Translations under genes and position numbers: made by a program
Shown here: positions 1 to 7,642 of the stretch, in pieces
How the letters are laid out: every line of letters begins with the position of its first letter
How positions within the stretch are numbered: the stretch's first letter is position 1
The notes under the pieces: model-generated
The model's input: only the letters and a program-made list of their open reading frames with translations
What the model was told of the DNA's origin: nothing
The model's database searches: none
Assembly (NCBI GenBank): GCA_029560805.1
Contig: JAKQKE010000098.1
Location: forward strand, 1-62,823
Length of the DNA: 62,823 nt
Direction of reading: 5' to 3'
Source: Spirochaetota bacterium
GTDB taxonomy: Bacteria > Spirochaetota > Spirochaetia > Treponematales > UBA12059

Positions 1-2
1 GT

Positions 3-65
3 AAAGCGGGGAAAAAAGTCAAGAACTCGAGGATCGCGGGAGCGGCGCTCGAGCGCTTCGACTAG
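3..65 (+). CDS. C-terminal end of an unidentified protein (partial)
   Basis: The third frame is open from the window edge and reads KAGKKVKNSRIAGAALERFD before a TAG at 63-65. The composition (basic, then an IAGAALERFD tail) looks like a real protein end, but only 20 residues are visible, so no function can be given. It is on the same strand as the TetR operon, which starts about 55 bases later with its own promoter. Confidence 0.35.
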   Translation, partial: KAGKKVKNSRIAGAALERFD

Positions 66-81
66 CTTCGTAGCGTAGCAC

Positions 82-110
82 TTGACAGAGAGCATTACCA
101 TTGGTAAGTT
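82..110 (+). promoter_or_regulatory. sigma70-type promoter of the TetR-flavodoxin operon
   Basis: A perfect -35 box TTGACA lies at 82-87. A 17-base spacer leads to a weak -10 candidate TAAGTT at 105-110. The TTG inside the -35 box is in frame with the regulator and could be mistaken for its start codon. Transcription from here would begin close to the ATG at 121, so the leader would be almost absent. Confidence 0.55.
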
Positions 111-121
111 ACCAGTGGTAA
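95..121 (+). promoter_or_regulatory. tandem TetR-type operator
   Basis: Two perfect 13-bp palindromes, TTACCATTGGTAA (95-107) and TTACCAGTGGTAA (109-121), sit side by side with centres 14 bp apart. The junction TGGTAAGTTACCA is itself a third perfect palindrome, so the site is four alternating hexamer half-sites at 7-bp steps. It covers the spacer, the -10 region and the first base of the start codon. This is the expected place for autorepression by the TetR protein encoded immediately downstream. Confidence 0.8.
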
Positions 122-747
122 TGAACGAATCAATGAAAGACCGCCTGACGGCGGCGACGCTCAAGGCGATCGATTCACGAAGGGGCGCGCATGGCCTTAG
201 CCTGCGCGGGATAGCCAAGGACGCCGGGTGCTCGCACGTCAACGTCTACAACTACGCGCCGCGCGGCCTTGCCGACCTGCTCTGGCTGGCCTACACGGTA
301 GGCATCGAGGAGTACGCCAAGGCCTGCTTCGAGAGCGTACGGAACCGCGGACCCGGCGAGAACTATGGCGAGGCCCTGGCCCGCGGCATGCTCGCCTTCG
401 CGACCGAGCGAGAGGGCATGTATCGGCTCCTCTGGTTCGACGCGCTCGAGGGCGAGCCGGAGGGCGAGGCGCTCGCGGCGATACGGCGCGCGCAGGAGGG
501 CTTCCTCGCGGAGACGAACGCCCAGCTCGAGGACGCCGGGTTGTCGGGAATGGCCGACGCGTTCGCGCCGTCGCTGGAGATCATGTTCGCCTATCTCCAG
601 GGCGAGGTAGCGCTGTTCATAAACGGCAGATCCGGCTCGGACAGGAAGTCCGCGGCCGAGGCCATCGTCGCCCGATCGGGGCGAACCTGGCGCATATTGA
701 TCGAAGGGGCCCGCCCGAACGGGGAGCCCGGAAGGAGTCCAGTATGA
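121..747 (+). CDS. TetR/AcrR family transcriptional regulator
   Basis: The 208-residue protein has the two-domain plan of TetR repressors. An N-terminal helix-turn-helix spans about residues 5-55 (GAHGLSLRGIAKDAGCSHVNVYNY), and a helical ligand domain follows. I chose ATG 121. The in-frame TTG at 82 is the -35 box, and ATG 133 remains possible. It is the first gene of an operon with a flavodoxin (ATGA overlap) and an FMN-binding lipoprotein, so it probably senses a redox-active or flavin-related compound, but the ligand cannot be read from sequence. The operator at 95-121 points to autoregulation. Confidence 0.85.
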   Translation: MNESMKDRLTAATLKAIDSRRGAHGLSLRGIAKDAGCSHVNVYNYAPRGLADLLWLAYTVGIEEYAKACFESVRNRGPGENYGEALARGMLAFATEREGMYRLLWFDALEGEPEGEALAAIRRAQEGFLAETNAQLEDAGLSGMADAFAPSLEIMFAYLQGEVALFINGRSGSDRKSAAEAIVARSGRTWRILIEGARPNGEPGRSPV

Positions 748-1220
748 AGACGTTGATCGCGTACGCCACCAAGAGGGGCGCGACGAGAGACATGGCCGCC
801 CGCATAGCCGGGGGCCTCGGAGGGGCCGATATCGTCGACCTGGACGGCCCCGAGGCCGGGCGGGTCGACCTATCGGCCTACGGCACGGTCGTCATAGGCG
901 CGTCGACCTACGCCGGCTCGCTGCGCAAGTCCGCGGTAACGTGGGCCAAGGCCCGCGAGGCCGAGCTAGCGTCCAAGAAGGTCGCGCTGTTCGAGATCGG
1001 CTCGGCCAAGGACGCGCTCGCCGTCGAGACCGCCCTGCCCGGGCTATGCGCCGTGGCCGTCGCGGTGGCGAAGCTAGGCGGCGAGATACGCTGGAAGCGC
1101 CTGTCGCTTCCCGAGCGCTGGATCATCAAGGCTATCATGAAGACCGAGGGCGACTCGTCGACCATCGACGACGACGCCGTCGAGGCCTTCGTCGAGGCAG
1201 TGCGGAAGGCGTCGCTATGA
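744..1220 (+). CDS. flavodoxin-domain protein (protoporphyrinogen oxidase HemG-like)
   Basis: This 158-residue single-domain flavodoxin begins MKTLIAYATKRGATRDMA, which carries the TxxGxT-like phosphate loop of the flavodoxin/HemG family. Further on, YGTVVIGASTYAGSLRK corresponds to the second flavin loop. It should bind FMN noncovalently and carry electrons in the cytoplasm. The start overlaps the TetR stop (ATGA at 744-747) and its own stop overlaps the next gene, so the three genes are translationally coupled. HemG activity is only one possibility, because no other heme genes are nearby. Many such short flavodoxins act as generic electron carriers. Confidence 0.8.
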   Translation: MKTLIAYATKRGATRDMAARIAGGLGGADIVDLDGPEAGRVDLSAYGTVVIGASTYAGSLRKSAVTWAKAREAELASKKVALFEIGSAKDALAVETALPGLCAVAVAVAKLGGEIRWKRLSLPERWIIKAIMKTEGDSSTIDDDAVEAFVEAVRKASL

Positions 1221-1591
1221 GCGCGCGCCGTGCGATTACATCGGCGGCCGCGCTGGTCGCGCTCGCCGTCGCGACGCTCGGTTCGTGCGCGCTACCCGAC
1301 ATACGGGTAACGACGCCCCCGTTCTCCGGCCTGCCGGACGGCGCCTACCGCGGCTACTACGACGGCGGCATCGTCAAGGCGGAGGTGGAGGCGACGCTGG
1401 CCGGCGGGTCGCTGACGGCCGTGACGATCCTTAGGCACGACTGCGGCAAGGGCAGGCCGGCCGAGGCCATCGTCGACGAGGTCGTCGCGGCCCAGAGCCT
1501 CGACGTCGACGTCGTGGCCGGCGCCACCTACTCGAGCAAGGTCATACTCAAGGCCATCGAAATAGCCCTAACGGATGGTCGTGCCTTCTAA
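1217..1591 (+). CDS. FMN-binding domain lipoprotein
   Basis: The 124-residue protein has a signal peptide ending in the lipobox LGSC (Cys at about residue 23). The mature part is one FMN_bind domain, as found in NqrC/RnfG-type proteins. The motif VAGATYSSK near residue 100 matches the D/SGAT(S/T) site where FMN is attached covalently through a phosphodiester to Thr in this family. It should be a membrane-anchored extracytoplasmic flavoprotein. It is coupled to the flavodoxin upstream, so the pair may form a short electron path across the envelope (inference). The flavin transferase ApbE is not encoded in this window. Confidence 0.8.
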   Translation: MSARRAITSAAALVALAVATLGSCALPDIRVTTPPFSGLPDGAYRGYYDGGIVKAEVEATLAGGSLTAVTILRHDCGKGRPAEAIVDEVVAAQSLDVDVVAGATYSSKVILKAIEIALTDGRAF

Positions 1592-1718
1592 TGATCCAGA
1601 TCGACGATAGGCTTGAAACCGACAAGTTGCATAAAGAACTTGACTAATCATTCCTATACTCTAGACTGGTTATAAAGATGAGTTTTATTTTTATCACGAG
1701 TGAATAAAGGGAATGAGA

Positions 1719-2768
1719 ATGAAGAAGCTGAGACTTACAATGTTGACTGCGATGCTACTACTTGCTTCTACCGTGGCGTTATCCTCTTGTCAAGAACCTT
1801 TAGACGAGGAATCTCCCAATCAAACAATAAGCGCAAAAATTCAATGGTCGGGGACATCCGCCCCTAGAGCACTCCTTCGATCAAGCGCTGAAAGGGATGC
1901 AGCTCCTCCATCGTTCGTATCTTCTTATTATGAATATACAAGCATCGGAAATAAAATCTGTAGTTTAACACCATCTACATTCAAGGTTGCCCTACAAGCA
2001 GTCGAATTGGCCAACGTTAATGAGTACATTCATCCAGTGCCATTTCATCAGTTCGATGAGGAAAACAATACTTGGATAATGCAATATGGAGACTTTACCA
2101 CCCCTTTGGCAGCTACACCCGAAGGAGAGATAAAGGCGGGAACCTATAGTGACTTCATGATTTTCTTCTTCTCGGGGCCTGGGGTCATGGGCATGAGCTC
2201 CACCCCCGATGTGTTCGCGGAATCCAGCCCCGTCATCGTAGTAGATTTACCGGAAGGCTATGAGAACTACGTCGCGACCGATGTACCATTCAAATACGAT
2301 GGAACCTCGACCGTCACCCCGGGAGGGAACACCTTCTACACGAAAAAGATTGTCGATAGCAATAATTCGATTTTCCAGTTCAGCTTGAGCGAGTTGTACC
2401 CAAAGGATGCGTCAGGGAATGAGATGGCTTTGGAAGTCTTCAATTTTACCGGAACAGAATACAAAGTGTATGCTCCTGGTATAGACGGTGTGCCCGAGAC
2501 ATACGACATCCTCGATTATAAGGATACTCCGGGAATGGGCATATTAGGCAACAACATTTTTACCAAGGTACCATGGGATGGTATAACGATTCTACCCGAA
2601 ACGGCCTCGGTGACGTTCACACTAACCTGGAATCTTGATGGCATACTGGAGTTGTATGACAACAAAACGAGTGATGTAACCGATGATATCCTCGTATTGG
2701 CTGACCGTTTCTGGGAACGGCTTTCCTTCAGCGCGGTACAGTACGACATAAACGGCAATCAGTTATAA
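1719..2768 (+). CDS. predicted lipoprotein of unknown function in an A+T-rich island
   Basis: This 349-residue protein has a signal peptide and the lipobox LSSC (Cys at about residue 25), followed by a Ser/Pro/Glu-rich linker. The mature part is aromatic-rich and looks beta-stranded. I do not recognise a family. The start at 1719 is preferred over 1713 because AAAGGG then has normal spacing. Base composition and codon use are strikingly different from every neighbour: A/T-ending codons are common, whereas the rest of the window prefers G/C. That suggests recent acquisition. It stands alone between the FMN lipoprotein and a hairpin shared with the convergent liv operon. Confidence 0.75.
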   Translation: MKKLRLTMLTAMLLLASTVALSSCQEPLDEESPNQTISAKIQWSGTSAPRALLRSSAERDAAPPSFVSSYYEYTSIGNKICSLTPSTFKVALQAVELANVNEYIHPVPFHQFDEENNTWIMQYGDFTTPLAATPEGEIKAGTYSDFMIFFFSGPGVMGMSSTPDVFAESSPVIVVDLPEGYENYVATDVPFKYDGTSTVTPGGNTFYTKKIVDSNNSIFQFSLSELYPKDASGNEMALEVFNFTGTEYKVYAPGIDGVPETYDILDYKDTPGMGILGNNIFTKVPWDGITILPETASVTFTLTWNLDGILELYDNKTSDVTDDILVLADRFWERLSFSAVQYDINGNQL

Positions 2769-2787
2769 ATCCTGTACAGAAAAATGA

Positions 2788-2817
2788 ATAAGGGCGACCC
2801 GTTCAGGTCGCCCTTAT
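2788..2817. terminator. bidirectional hairpin between convergent genes
   Basis: ATAAGGGCGACC at 2788-2799 and its exact complement at 2806-2817 form a 12-bp perfect stem with a 6-base loop (CGTTCA). It lies between the stop of the A+T-rich lipoprotein and the end of livF on the other strand. The flanks are A/T-rich on both sides, so it could terminate in both directions. Confidence 0.75.
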
Positions 2818-2860
2818 ATTTACCGATCATCCTTGTGCTGATATCATCTAGTAGCGACTA

Positions 2861-3580
2861 TCAGCCCCCCGCCTTGCTCTCCGCTCCCAGGTAGGAGTCG
2901 CGCACGGCCGGGTCGGCGGCTATTTCGCTGGCCTTGCCTTCCTTGACGATGCGGCCCTGCTCGAGCACGTAGGCCCGGTCGGCTACCGCGAGCGCCTTGA
3001 AGGCGTTCTGCTCGACGAGCAGGATGGTCTTGCCGAGCTTGTGGATCTCCCCGATGATCTCGAAGACGGTCCGCACGAGCAGGGGCGCGAGCCCGAGCGA
3101 CGGCTCGTCCATCAGCACGAGCTGGCCGTCGGTCATCAGGGCGCGGCCCATCGCGAGCATCTGCTGTTCCCCGCCTGACAGCGTGCCGGCCGACTGCTTG
3201 GCGCGCTCGGCGAGCCTCGGGAACAGCGAGTATACCCGCTCGAGGTCCGCGGCTATCGCCTTCTTGTCGTTGCGCAGGTAGGCGCCCATCGCCAGGTTGC
3301 TCTCGACCGACAGGTTGGCGAATACGAGCCGGCCCTCTGGCACGTGGCAGATGCCGTCCCGCACGATCAGGTCGGGGCGGCGCGACAGGGGCTTGCCCCT
3401 GAACGCCACGTAGCCCGAGGTCGGCTTGAGGAAGCCGGATATAGCGTTCAGGAGCGTCGACTTGCCCGCCCCGTTGGCGCCGATTATCGTGACTATCTCG
3501 CCCTCGTCGACCCGGAGCGATACGCCCTTGAGGGCCCTGATGCCGCCGTAGGCGACGTGGAGATTCTCTACGTTGAGCAT
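2861..3580 (-). CDS. livF: branched-chain amino-acid ABC transporter ATP-binding protein LivF
   Basis: This 239-residue ATPase has Walker A GANGAGKS (about residue 36), signature LSGGEQQML and Walker B LVLMDEPS. HVPEGRLVFANLSVESNL is typical of LivF. With LivG it powers uptake of leucine, isoleucine, valine or related solutes through LivH-LivM. The start MLNVENLHVAYGG at 3580 is chosen because it lies one base after the livG stop. It is the last gene of livKHMGF on this strand. Confidence 0.93.
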   Translation of the reverse strand: MLNVENLHVAYGGIRALKGVSLRVDEGEIVTIIGANGAGKSTLLNAISGFLKPTSGYVAFRGKPLSRRPDLIVRDGICHVPEGRLVFANLSVESNLAMGAYLRNDKKAIAADLERVYSLFPRLAERAKQSAGTLSGGEQQMLAMGRALMTDGQLVLMDEPSLGLAPLLVRTVFEIIGEIHKLGKTILLVEQNAFKALAVADRAYVLEQGRIVKEGKASEIAADPAVRDSYLGAESKAGG

Positions 3581-3581
3581 G

Positions 3582-4352
3582 TTACTGGTCTCCTCCGCCC
3601 AGGTAGGCCTCGACGACGCGCTTGTCGCCGCGTATCGCGTCCGGAGCACCGTCCGCCAGCTTCTGCCCGAAGTTGAGCACGACGATGTGCTCGCAGAGGC
3701 CCATGACGAGGTCCATGTGGTGTTCGATGACCAGCACCGACAGCTTGAAACGGTCGCGGATCTCGCCGATGAGCCGCATGAGCTGCTCGGTCTCGTCGGG
3801 GTTCATGCCGGCCGCCGGCTCGTCCAGGAGGAGCAGCCTCGGGTCGAGCGCTAGCGCCCGGGTTATCTCGAGCCGGCGCTGCAGGCCGTACGGCAGCCCG
3901 TTGGCGATGGCGTCCTTGCGGTCGGCCAGGCCGAGTATCTCGAGGAGTCCGTCGGCCTTGTCCTTGATCGCCTTCTCCTCGCGCCTGAAGCGAGGCAGCC
4001 GCAGCAGCGAGTCGGCTAGCCCGTAGCTCGCGGACGCGTGGCAGGCGGTCAGCACGTTCTCGAAGACGCTCAGGTTCTTGAACAGCCTGATGTTCTGGAA
4101 GGTACGCGTGACGCCGAGCCCGGCGACGCGGTGAGGCTCGAGGTCGGTGATGTCCTGGCCGCCGAAGGAGACGGTGCCGGAGCTGACCTTGTAGACGCCG
4201 GTGATCAGGTTGAAGATCGTGGTCTTGCCGGCGCCGTTCGGCCCGATGAGGCCGGAGATGCCTCCCTCCCGCACGTCGAAGTCCACCTCGTTGACGGCCG
4301 CGAGCCCGCCGAAGCGCTTGGTCAGTCCGCGGACCCGGAGTATGTCGCTCAT
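3582..4352 (-). CDS. livG: branched-chain amino-acid ABC transporter ATP-binding protein LivG
   Basis: The 256-residue ATPase has Walker A GPNGAGKT, signature-region residues [13 protein letters not shown] and Walker [17 protein letters not shown]. The last stretch is characteristic of LivG rather than LivF. The start [10 protein letters not shown] at 4352 overlaps the livM stop as ATGA, so the two are translationally coupled. It forms the heterodimeric motor with LivF on the cytoplasmic face. Confidence 0.93.
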   Translation of the reverse strand: MSDILRVRGLTKRFGGLAAVNEVDFDVREGGISGLIGPNGAGKTTIFNLITGVYKVSSGTVSFGGQDITDLEPHRVAGLGVTRTFQNIRLFKNLSVFENVLTACHASASYGLADSLLRLPRFRREEKAIKDKADGLLEILGLADRKDAIANGLPYGLQRRLEITRALALDPRLLLLDEPAAGMNPDETEQLMRLIGEIRDRFKLSVLVIEHHMDLVMGLCEHIVVLNFGQKLADGAPDAIRGDKRVVEAYLGGGDQ

Positions 4353-5278
4353 AGCCCGCCCTTTCCGTCTTCGCCGCCGGAGAACGCCTCGTCCTCCGCC
4401 GCCTGGCCCGCCTTGATGGCGCGCTCCTCCCGACGGCGAGCGAAATGCGCCCTGATGGACTTCGGCGTGAGCTCGAAGCCGCCCATCAGGCCGCGCGGCC
4501 TGCCTATCATGATGCCGATGACCGCAAGGCCGTAGACGACCAGGCGCCACTTGTCGACCGCGCGCAGTAGCTCGGGCAGGAAGGTGAGCACCACGGCCCC
4601 GAGCACGGAGCCGGAGATCGAGCCGAGGCCGCCGAAGATGACGATGATGGTCAGCTCGGTCGACTTGACCATGCTGAACATCTTGGGCTGGATGAAGGTC
4701 ATGTAGTGGCCGAGCAGGGCCCCGGCTACGCCCGCGTACGCGGCGCTGATGACGAGCGCCAGCATCTTGTAGCGGAACGTGTCGATGCCGGCCACCTTGG
4801 CCGCGAGCTCCTCCTCGCGTACGGCTATCATGTTGCGGCCGTGCCGCGAGCGCACGAGGTTGGCCAATAGCACAACGCCGATCACGTCGAGTATCAGGAT
4901 GTTGAGCAGGGTGGTGTGCGGCGGGATGCCGGGCCAGCCGCGCGCGCCGCCGAGCCCCTGGAAATTGTCGAGGATGAGCCGTATGGCCTCGCCGAAGCCG
5001 AGCGTCGCTATGCAGAAATAGTCGCCCTTGAGCTTGAGCGTGGCTCGGCCTATCAGCCAGCTGACGCCGGCCGCTACCGCCGCCGCCGCCGCGATGCCCG
5101 CGAAGAACGGCAGCCCGAGCAGCTTGGTGCAGATGGCCGCCGAGTAGGCGCCTATCGCCATGAAGCCGGCGTGGCCGAACGAGAACAGCCCCGCGAAGCC
5201 CGTGAGCAGGCTCAGGCCTAGCACGGCTATGAGGTTGATGCCCGAGAGCATCAGGATGCCTTCGATATACGCGTCCAT
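4349..5278 (-). CDS. livM: branched-chain amino-acid ABC transporter permease LivM
   Basis: The 309-residue integral membrane protein has about nine hydrophobic segments. It carries the family signature [16 protein letters not shown] near residue 30 and a late [14 protein letters not shown] segment that contacts the ATPases. The C-terminal 40 residues are charged and cytoplasmic, as is common in LivM. It pairs with LivH. Its stop overlaps the livG start. Confidence 0.92.
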   Translation of the reverse strand: MDAYIEGILMLSGINLIAVLGLSLLTGFAGLFSFGHAGFMAIGAYSAAICTKLLGLPFFAGIAAAAAVAAGVSWLIGRATLKLKGDYFCIATLGFGEAIRLILDNFQGLGGARGWPGIPPHTTLLNILILDVIGVVLLANLVRSRHGRNMIAVREEELAAKVAGIDTFRYKMLALVISAAYAGVAGALLGHYMTFIQPKMFSMVKSTELTIIVIFGGLGSISGSVLGAVVLTFLPELLRAVDKWRLVVYGLAVIGIMIGRPRGLMGGFELTPKSIRAHFARRREERAIKAGQAAEDEAFSGGEDGKGGL

Positions 5279-5286
5279 GCGGCCCC

Positions 5287-6165
5287 CTACGCCTTGTCTT
5301 CGGTGGTCTTGCCCATGATGCCGGTAGGCCGGAACACGAGGACGCCGATCAGGATGACGAACGCTATCAGGTCGCGGAACTGGCTGGACAGGTAGCCGGC
5401 GACCAGGGTCTCGATGATGCCGAGCAGCACCGAGCCGAGCACGGCGCCCGGCAGCGATCCGAGGCCGCCGAACACCGCTGCGACGAACGACTTGGTCGTT
5501 ATGTTGCCTATCTGCGGATAGACGGTGTACTTCATGCCGAAGAACACGCCCGCGATGCCGGCGAGCAAGCCGCCGAGCGCGAATACGATCATCACGACGC
5601 GGTCGGTGTTCACGCCCATCAGGGCGGCGGCCTTCATGTTGTAAGCCGACGCCTGTATGGCGCGGCCCATCTTGGTCTTGTCGATGAAGAGTACGAGGCC
5701 GGTCAGGCAGACGGCCGAGATGACGAACATGATCAGGTCGAGCCGCCCTATGGACACCGAGCCGAGCGATATGGACGAACGGCCGAAAACGTCCGGGTAG
5801 GTGCGGAAGGTCGGGCCTATCGTCGCTATGATGATATTCTCGAGGAAGATCGAGGCGCCCATCGCCGAGATGATAAAGTACAGGAAGGGCGCGCTACGCT
5901 CGCGCAACGGCTTGTAGGCGACGCGCTCGATGACGACCGCCAGGACTGACGTACCGACGAAGGCCAGAGCGAACGACGCGACGAAGGGCAACTTGAGTAG
6001 CGTCATCGCGAAGAAGCCGAAGTAAGCCCCGAACATGATGACGCCGCCGTGCGCGAAGTTCGAGAAATTCATGATGGAGTACACGAGCGAGTAGCCGACG
6101 GCCATCAGCGCGTAGACGCTACCGATGGAGAGGCCGTTGACCATCTGCTGCAGGAACTGAGCCAT
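5287..6165 (-). CDS. livH: branched-chain amino-acid ABC transporter permease LivH
   Basis: This 292-residue permease starts at MAQFLQQMVNGLSIGSVYAL, the usual LivH opening. It carries MNFSNFAHGGVIMFGAY and, late in the chain, GGLGSLPGAVLGSVLLG, the coupling region. About eight membrane helices are expected. The reading frame is open further upstream, but that extension is Pro/Gly/Arg-rich and lies in the hairpin-containing spacer after livK, so it is not coding. It ends eight bases before livM. Confidence 0.92.
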   Translation of the reverse strand: MAQFLQQMVNGLSIGSVYALMAVGYSLVYSIMNFSNFAHGGVIMFGAYFGFFAMTLLKLPFVASFALAFVGTSVLAVVIERVAYKPLRERSAPFLYFIISAMGASIFLENIIIATIGPTFRTYPDVFGRSSISLGSVSIGRLDLIMFVISAVCLTGLVLFIDKTKMGRAIQASAYNMKAAALMGVNTDRVVMIVFALGGLLAGIAGVFFGMKYTVYPQIGNITTKSFVAAVFGGLGSLPGAVLGSVLLGIIETLVAGYLSSQFRDLIAFVILIGVLVFRPTGIMGKTTEDKA

Positions 6166-6188
6166 AAGCGCTCCGGGTTTCAGGCGAC

Positions 6189-6270
6189 GGGGGCCGCCGC
6201 TGGGGATAGGGCGGCCGAGGCCCCCCGATTCGTCAAGGAGGGAGCCCCCGCCTGAGCGGGCGCTCCCTCC
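6189..6270 (-). terminator. intra-operon hairpins between livK and livH
   Basis: The 145-base livK-livH spacer holds two strong dyads. The clearest is GGAGGGAGC (6237-6245) paired with GCTCCCTCC (6262-6270), extended inward by CCCGC/GCGGG around a CTGA loop. A second pairs GGCCGCC with GGCGGCC at about 6191-6215. Neither is followed by a T run. Such structures often stabilise or partly terminate the binding-protein message so that it outnumbers the permease message. Confidence 0.6.
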
Positions 6271-6310
6271 GGTCTGCATTCAGTGATTGTTCAGAAATGC
6301 TCACCCCGGA

Positions 6311-7465
6311 TCACTCCGCGGCGTATTTCTGCTGGAAGATGTACTTGCCGCCGACGATCTTGATGATGGCGGCGTCCTTGCCCTCGGGGTTATGGGTCTG
6401 CGGGCTGATCTTGATCCGCCCGGTGATGCCCTTGACGTCGGCGCTCTCGAGGGCCTTGGCTATCGCCTCGCCCGAGGGCTCGCCGGCGCGCTTCAGGGCG
6501 TCGACGAGGAGCACCACCGCGTCGTGGACCAGGTAGCCGTTCAGCTCGGTCTCGATGCCGTACTTCTTGAGGTAGCGGGCCTTGTAGTCGGCCACGTCCG
6601 GGTCCTCGTAGTCGAGGTGGTTGACGAAGTAGCAACCTTCGACGGCTGCGCCGCCCATGCTGATCAGCTGGTCGCTCGGCCAGCCGTCGCCGCCCATCAG
6701 TACCTGTGTGATGCCGAGCTCGCGCGCCTGGTTGGCGGACAGCGCGACCTCCTTGAAGAAGTAGGGCATGAAGATGATGTCAGGGTTCTGGGCCTTGATC
6801 TTGGACAGCTGGGGCCTGAAGTCGACGTCGCCGGACTTGAACGACTCGTCGGCTACGATCGTGCCGCCCTTCTTCTCAAAATTCTGGATAAAAAACTCGC
6901 GGAGGCCCTGCGAGTAGTCGTCGGACACATCGTAGAGCACCGCGGCCTTGCGGGCGCCGAGCACGTCGAACGCGTAGCCGGCCGCGACAGCGCCCTGGTA
7001 GGGGTCGATGAAGCAGACGCGGAAGTTATACGGCTTGACCTTGCCGTCGAGCACCGTGACCTTCGGGTTAGTCGCGACGGTGGCGATGTCCGGTACCTTG
7101 GCGCTCTCGAGGATTGGCGCTATCGGAATGGCGTTGCCGGAGGCGTTCGGGCCGAGGATAGCCACGACCTTATCCTGGCTGGTCAGGCGCCTAACCACGT
7201 TCACCGCTTCCTGAGCGTCGCCCTTGTTGTCGTAGCCCACGGCCTCGAGCGTGTAGGCCTTACCGCCCACCGTCACGCCGCCGGCGGCGTTGATCTCCTC
7301 GAAGAGCATCTTGACCGTGTTGAATTCGTTGTTGCCCCAGACCGCTTGGTCGCCGGTGAGGGCTCCGAACCAGCCGACCTTGATGACGTCGGCCTGCTTC
7401 TCGCCGCCGCACGACGCGAGGACGAGGGCGACTACGGCCGCCGCCACGATGTTCCGTTTGCGCAT
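6311..7465 (-). CDS. livK: branched-chain amino-acid ABC transporter substrate-binding lipoprotein LivK
   Basis: The 384-residue protein has a signal peptide with lipobox LASC (Cys at about residue 19). A type I periplasmic-binding fold follows (VIKVGWFGALTGDQAVWG, then DNKGDAQEAVNVVRRL and a long VAVLYD-like second lobe). It captures the substrate outside the membrane and delivers it to LivHM. It is the first gene of the operon, preceded by GGAGG and by a promoter at 7529-7558. Family members also bind amides and other small solutes, so the exact ligand is not certain. Confidence 0.92.
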   Translation of the reverse strand: MRKRNIVAAAVVALVLASCGGEKQADVIKVGWFGALTGDQAVWGNNEFNTVKMLFEEINAAGGVTVGGKAYTLEAVGYDNKGDAQEAVNVVRRLTSQDKVVAILGPNASGNAIPIAPILESAKVPDIATVATNPKVTVLDGKVKPYNFRVCFIDPYQGAVAAGYAFDVLGARKAAVLYDVSDDYSQGLREFFIQNFEKKGGTIVADESFKSGDVDFRPQLSKIKAQNPDIIFMPYFFKEVALSANQARELGITQVLMGGDGWPSDQLISMGGAAVEGCYFVNHLDYEDPDVADYKARYLKKYGIETELNGYLVHDAVVLLVDALKRAGEPSGEAIAKALESADVKGITGRIKISPQTHNPEGKDAAIIKIVGGKYIFQQKYAAE

Positions 7466-7528
7466 GGTGCCTCCAAAAATAGATGTTTCTACCTATCGCT
7501 ATAATCGCTCATTCGTCAAGGTCGCATT

Positions 7529-7558
7529 TTTATACAACTCTTCTGTATATTTATGCAA
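7529..7558 (-). promoter_or_regulatory. promoter of the livKHMGF operon
   Basis: On the minus strand, TTGCAT (7558-7553) is followed after 18 bases by TATAAA (7534-7529) in an A/T-rich patch. The leader to livK is about 60 bases. It is the only good sigma70-type pair in the 177-base divergent gap with the gene at 7643. Confidence 0.55.
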
Positions 7559-7642
7559 GCCCTCCGGGTAGACAACAGGCAGGCTTGCCAAACGGCTCGG
7601 CGCGTATATAGTCGAGGTAGTGGATGATGCACGGAGGTTCGC

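Noticed and set aside
82-120. TTG at 82 as start of the first TetR gene
   Set aside because: It is the middle of a perfect -35 box, and the codons after it are the operator palindromes.
6287-7504. Long plus-strand frame opposite livK
   Set aside because: It is the antisense shadow of a clear LivK gene. Its product is a run of Val/Asp/Leu/Gly without domain features, as expected from reverse reading of G+C-rich codons.
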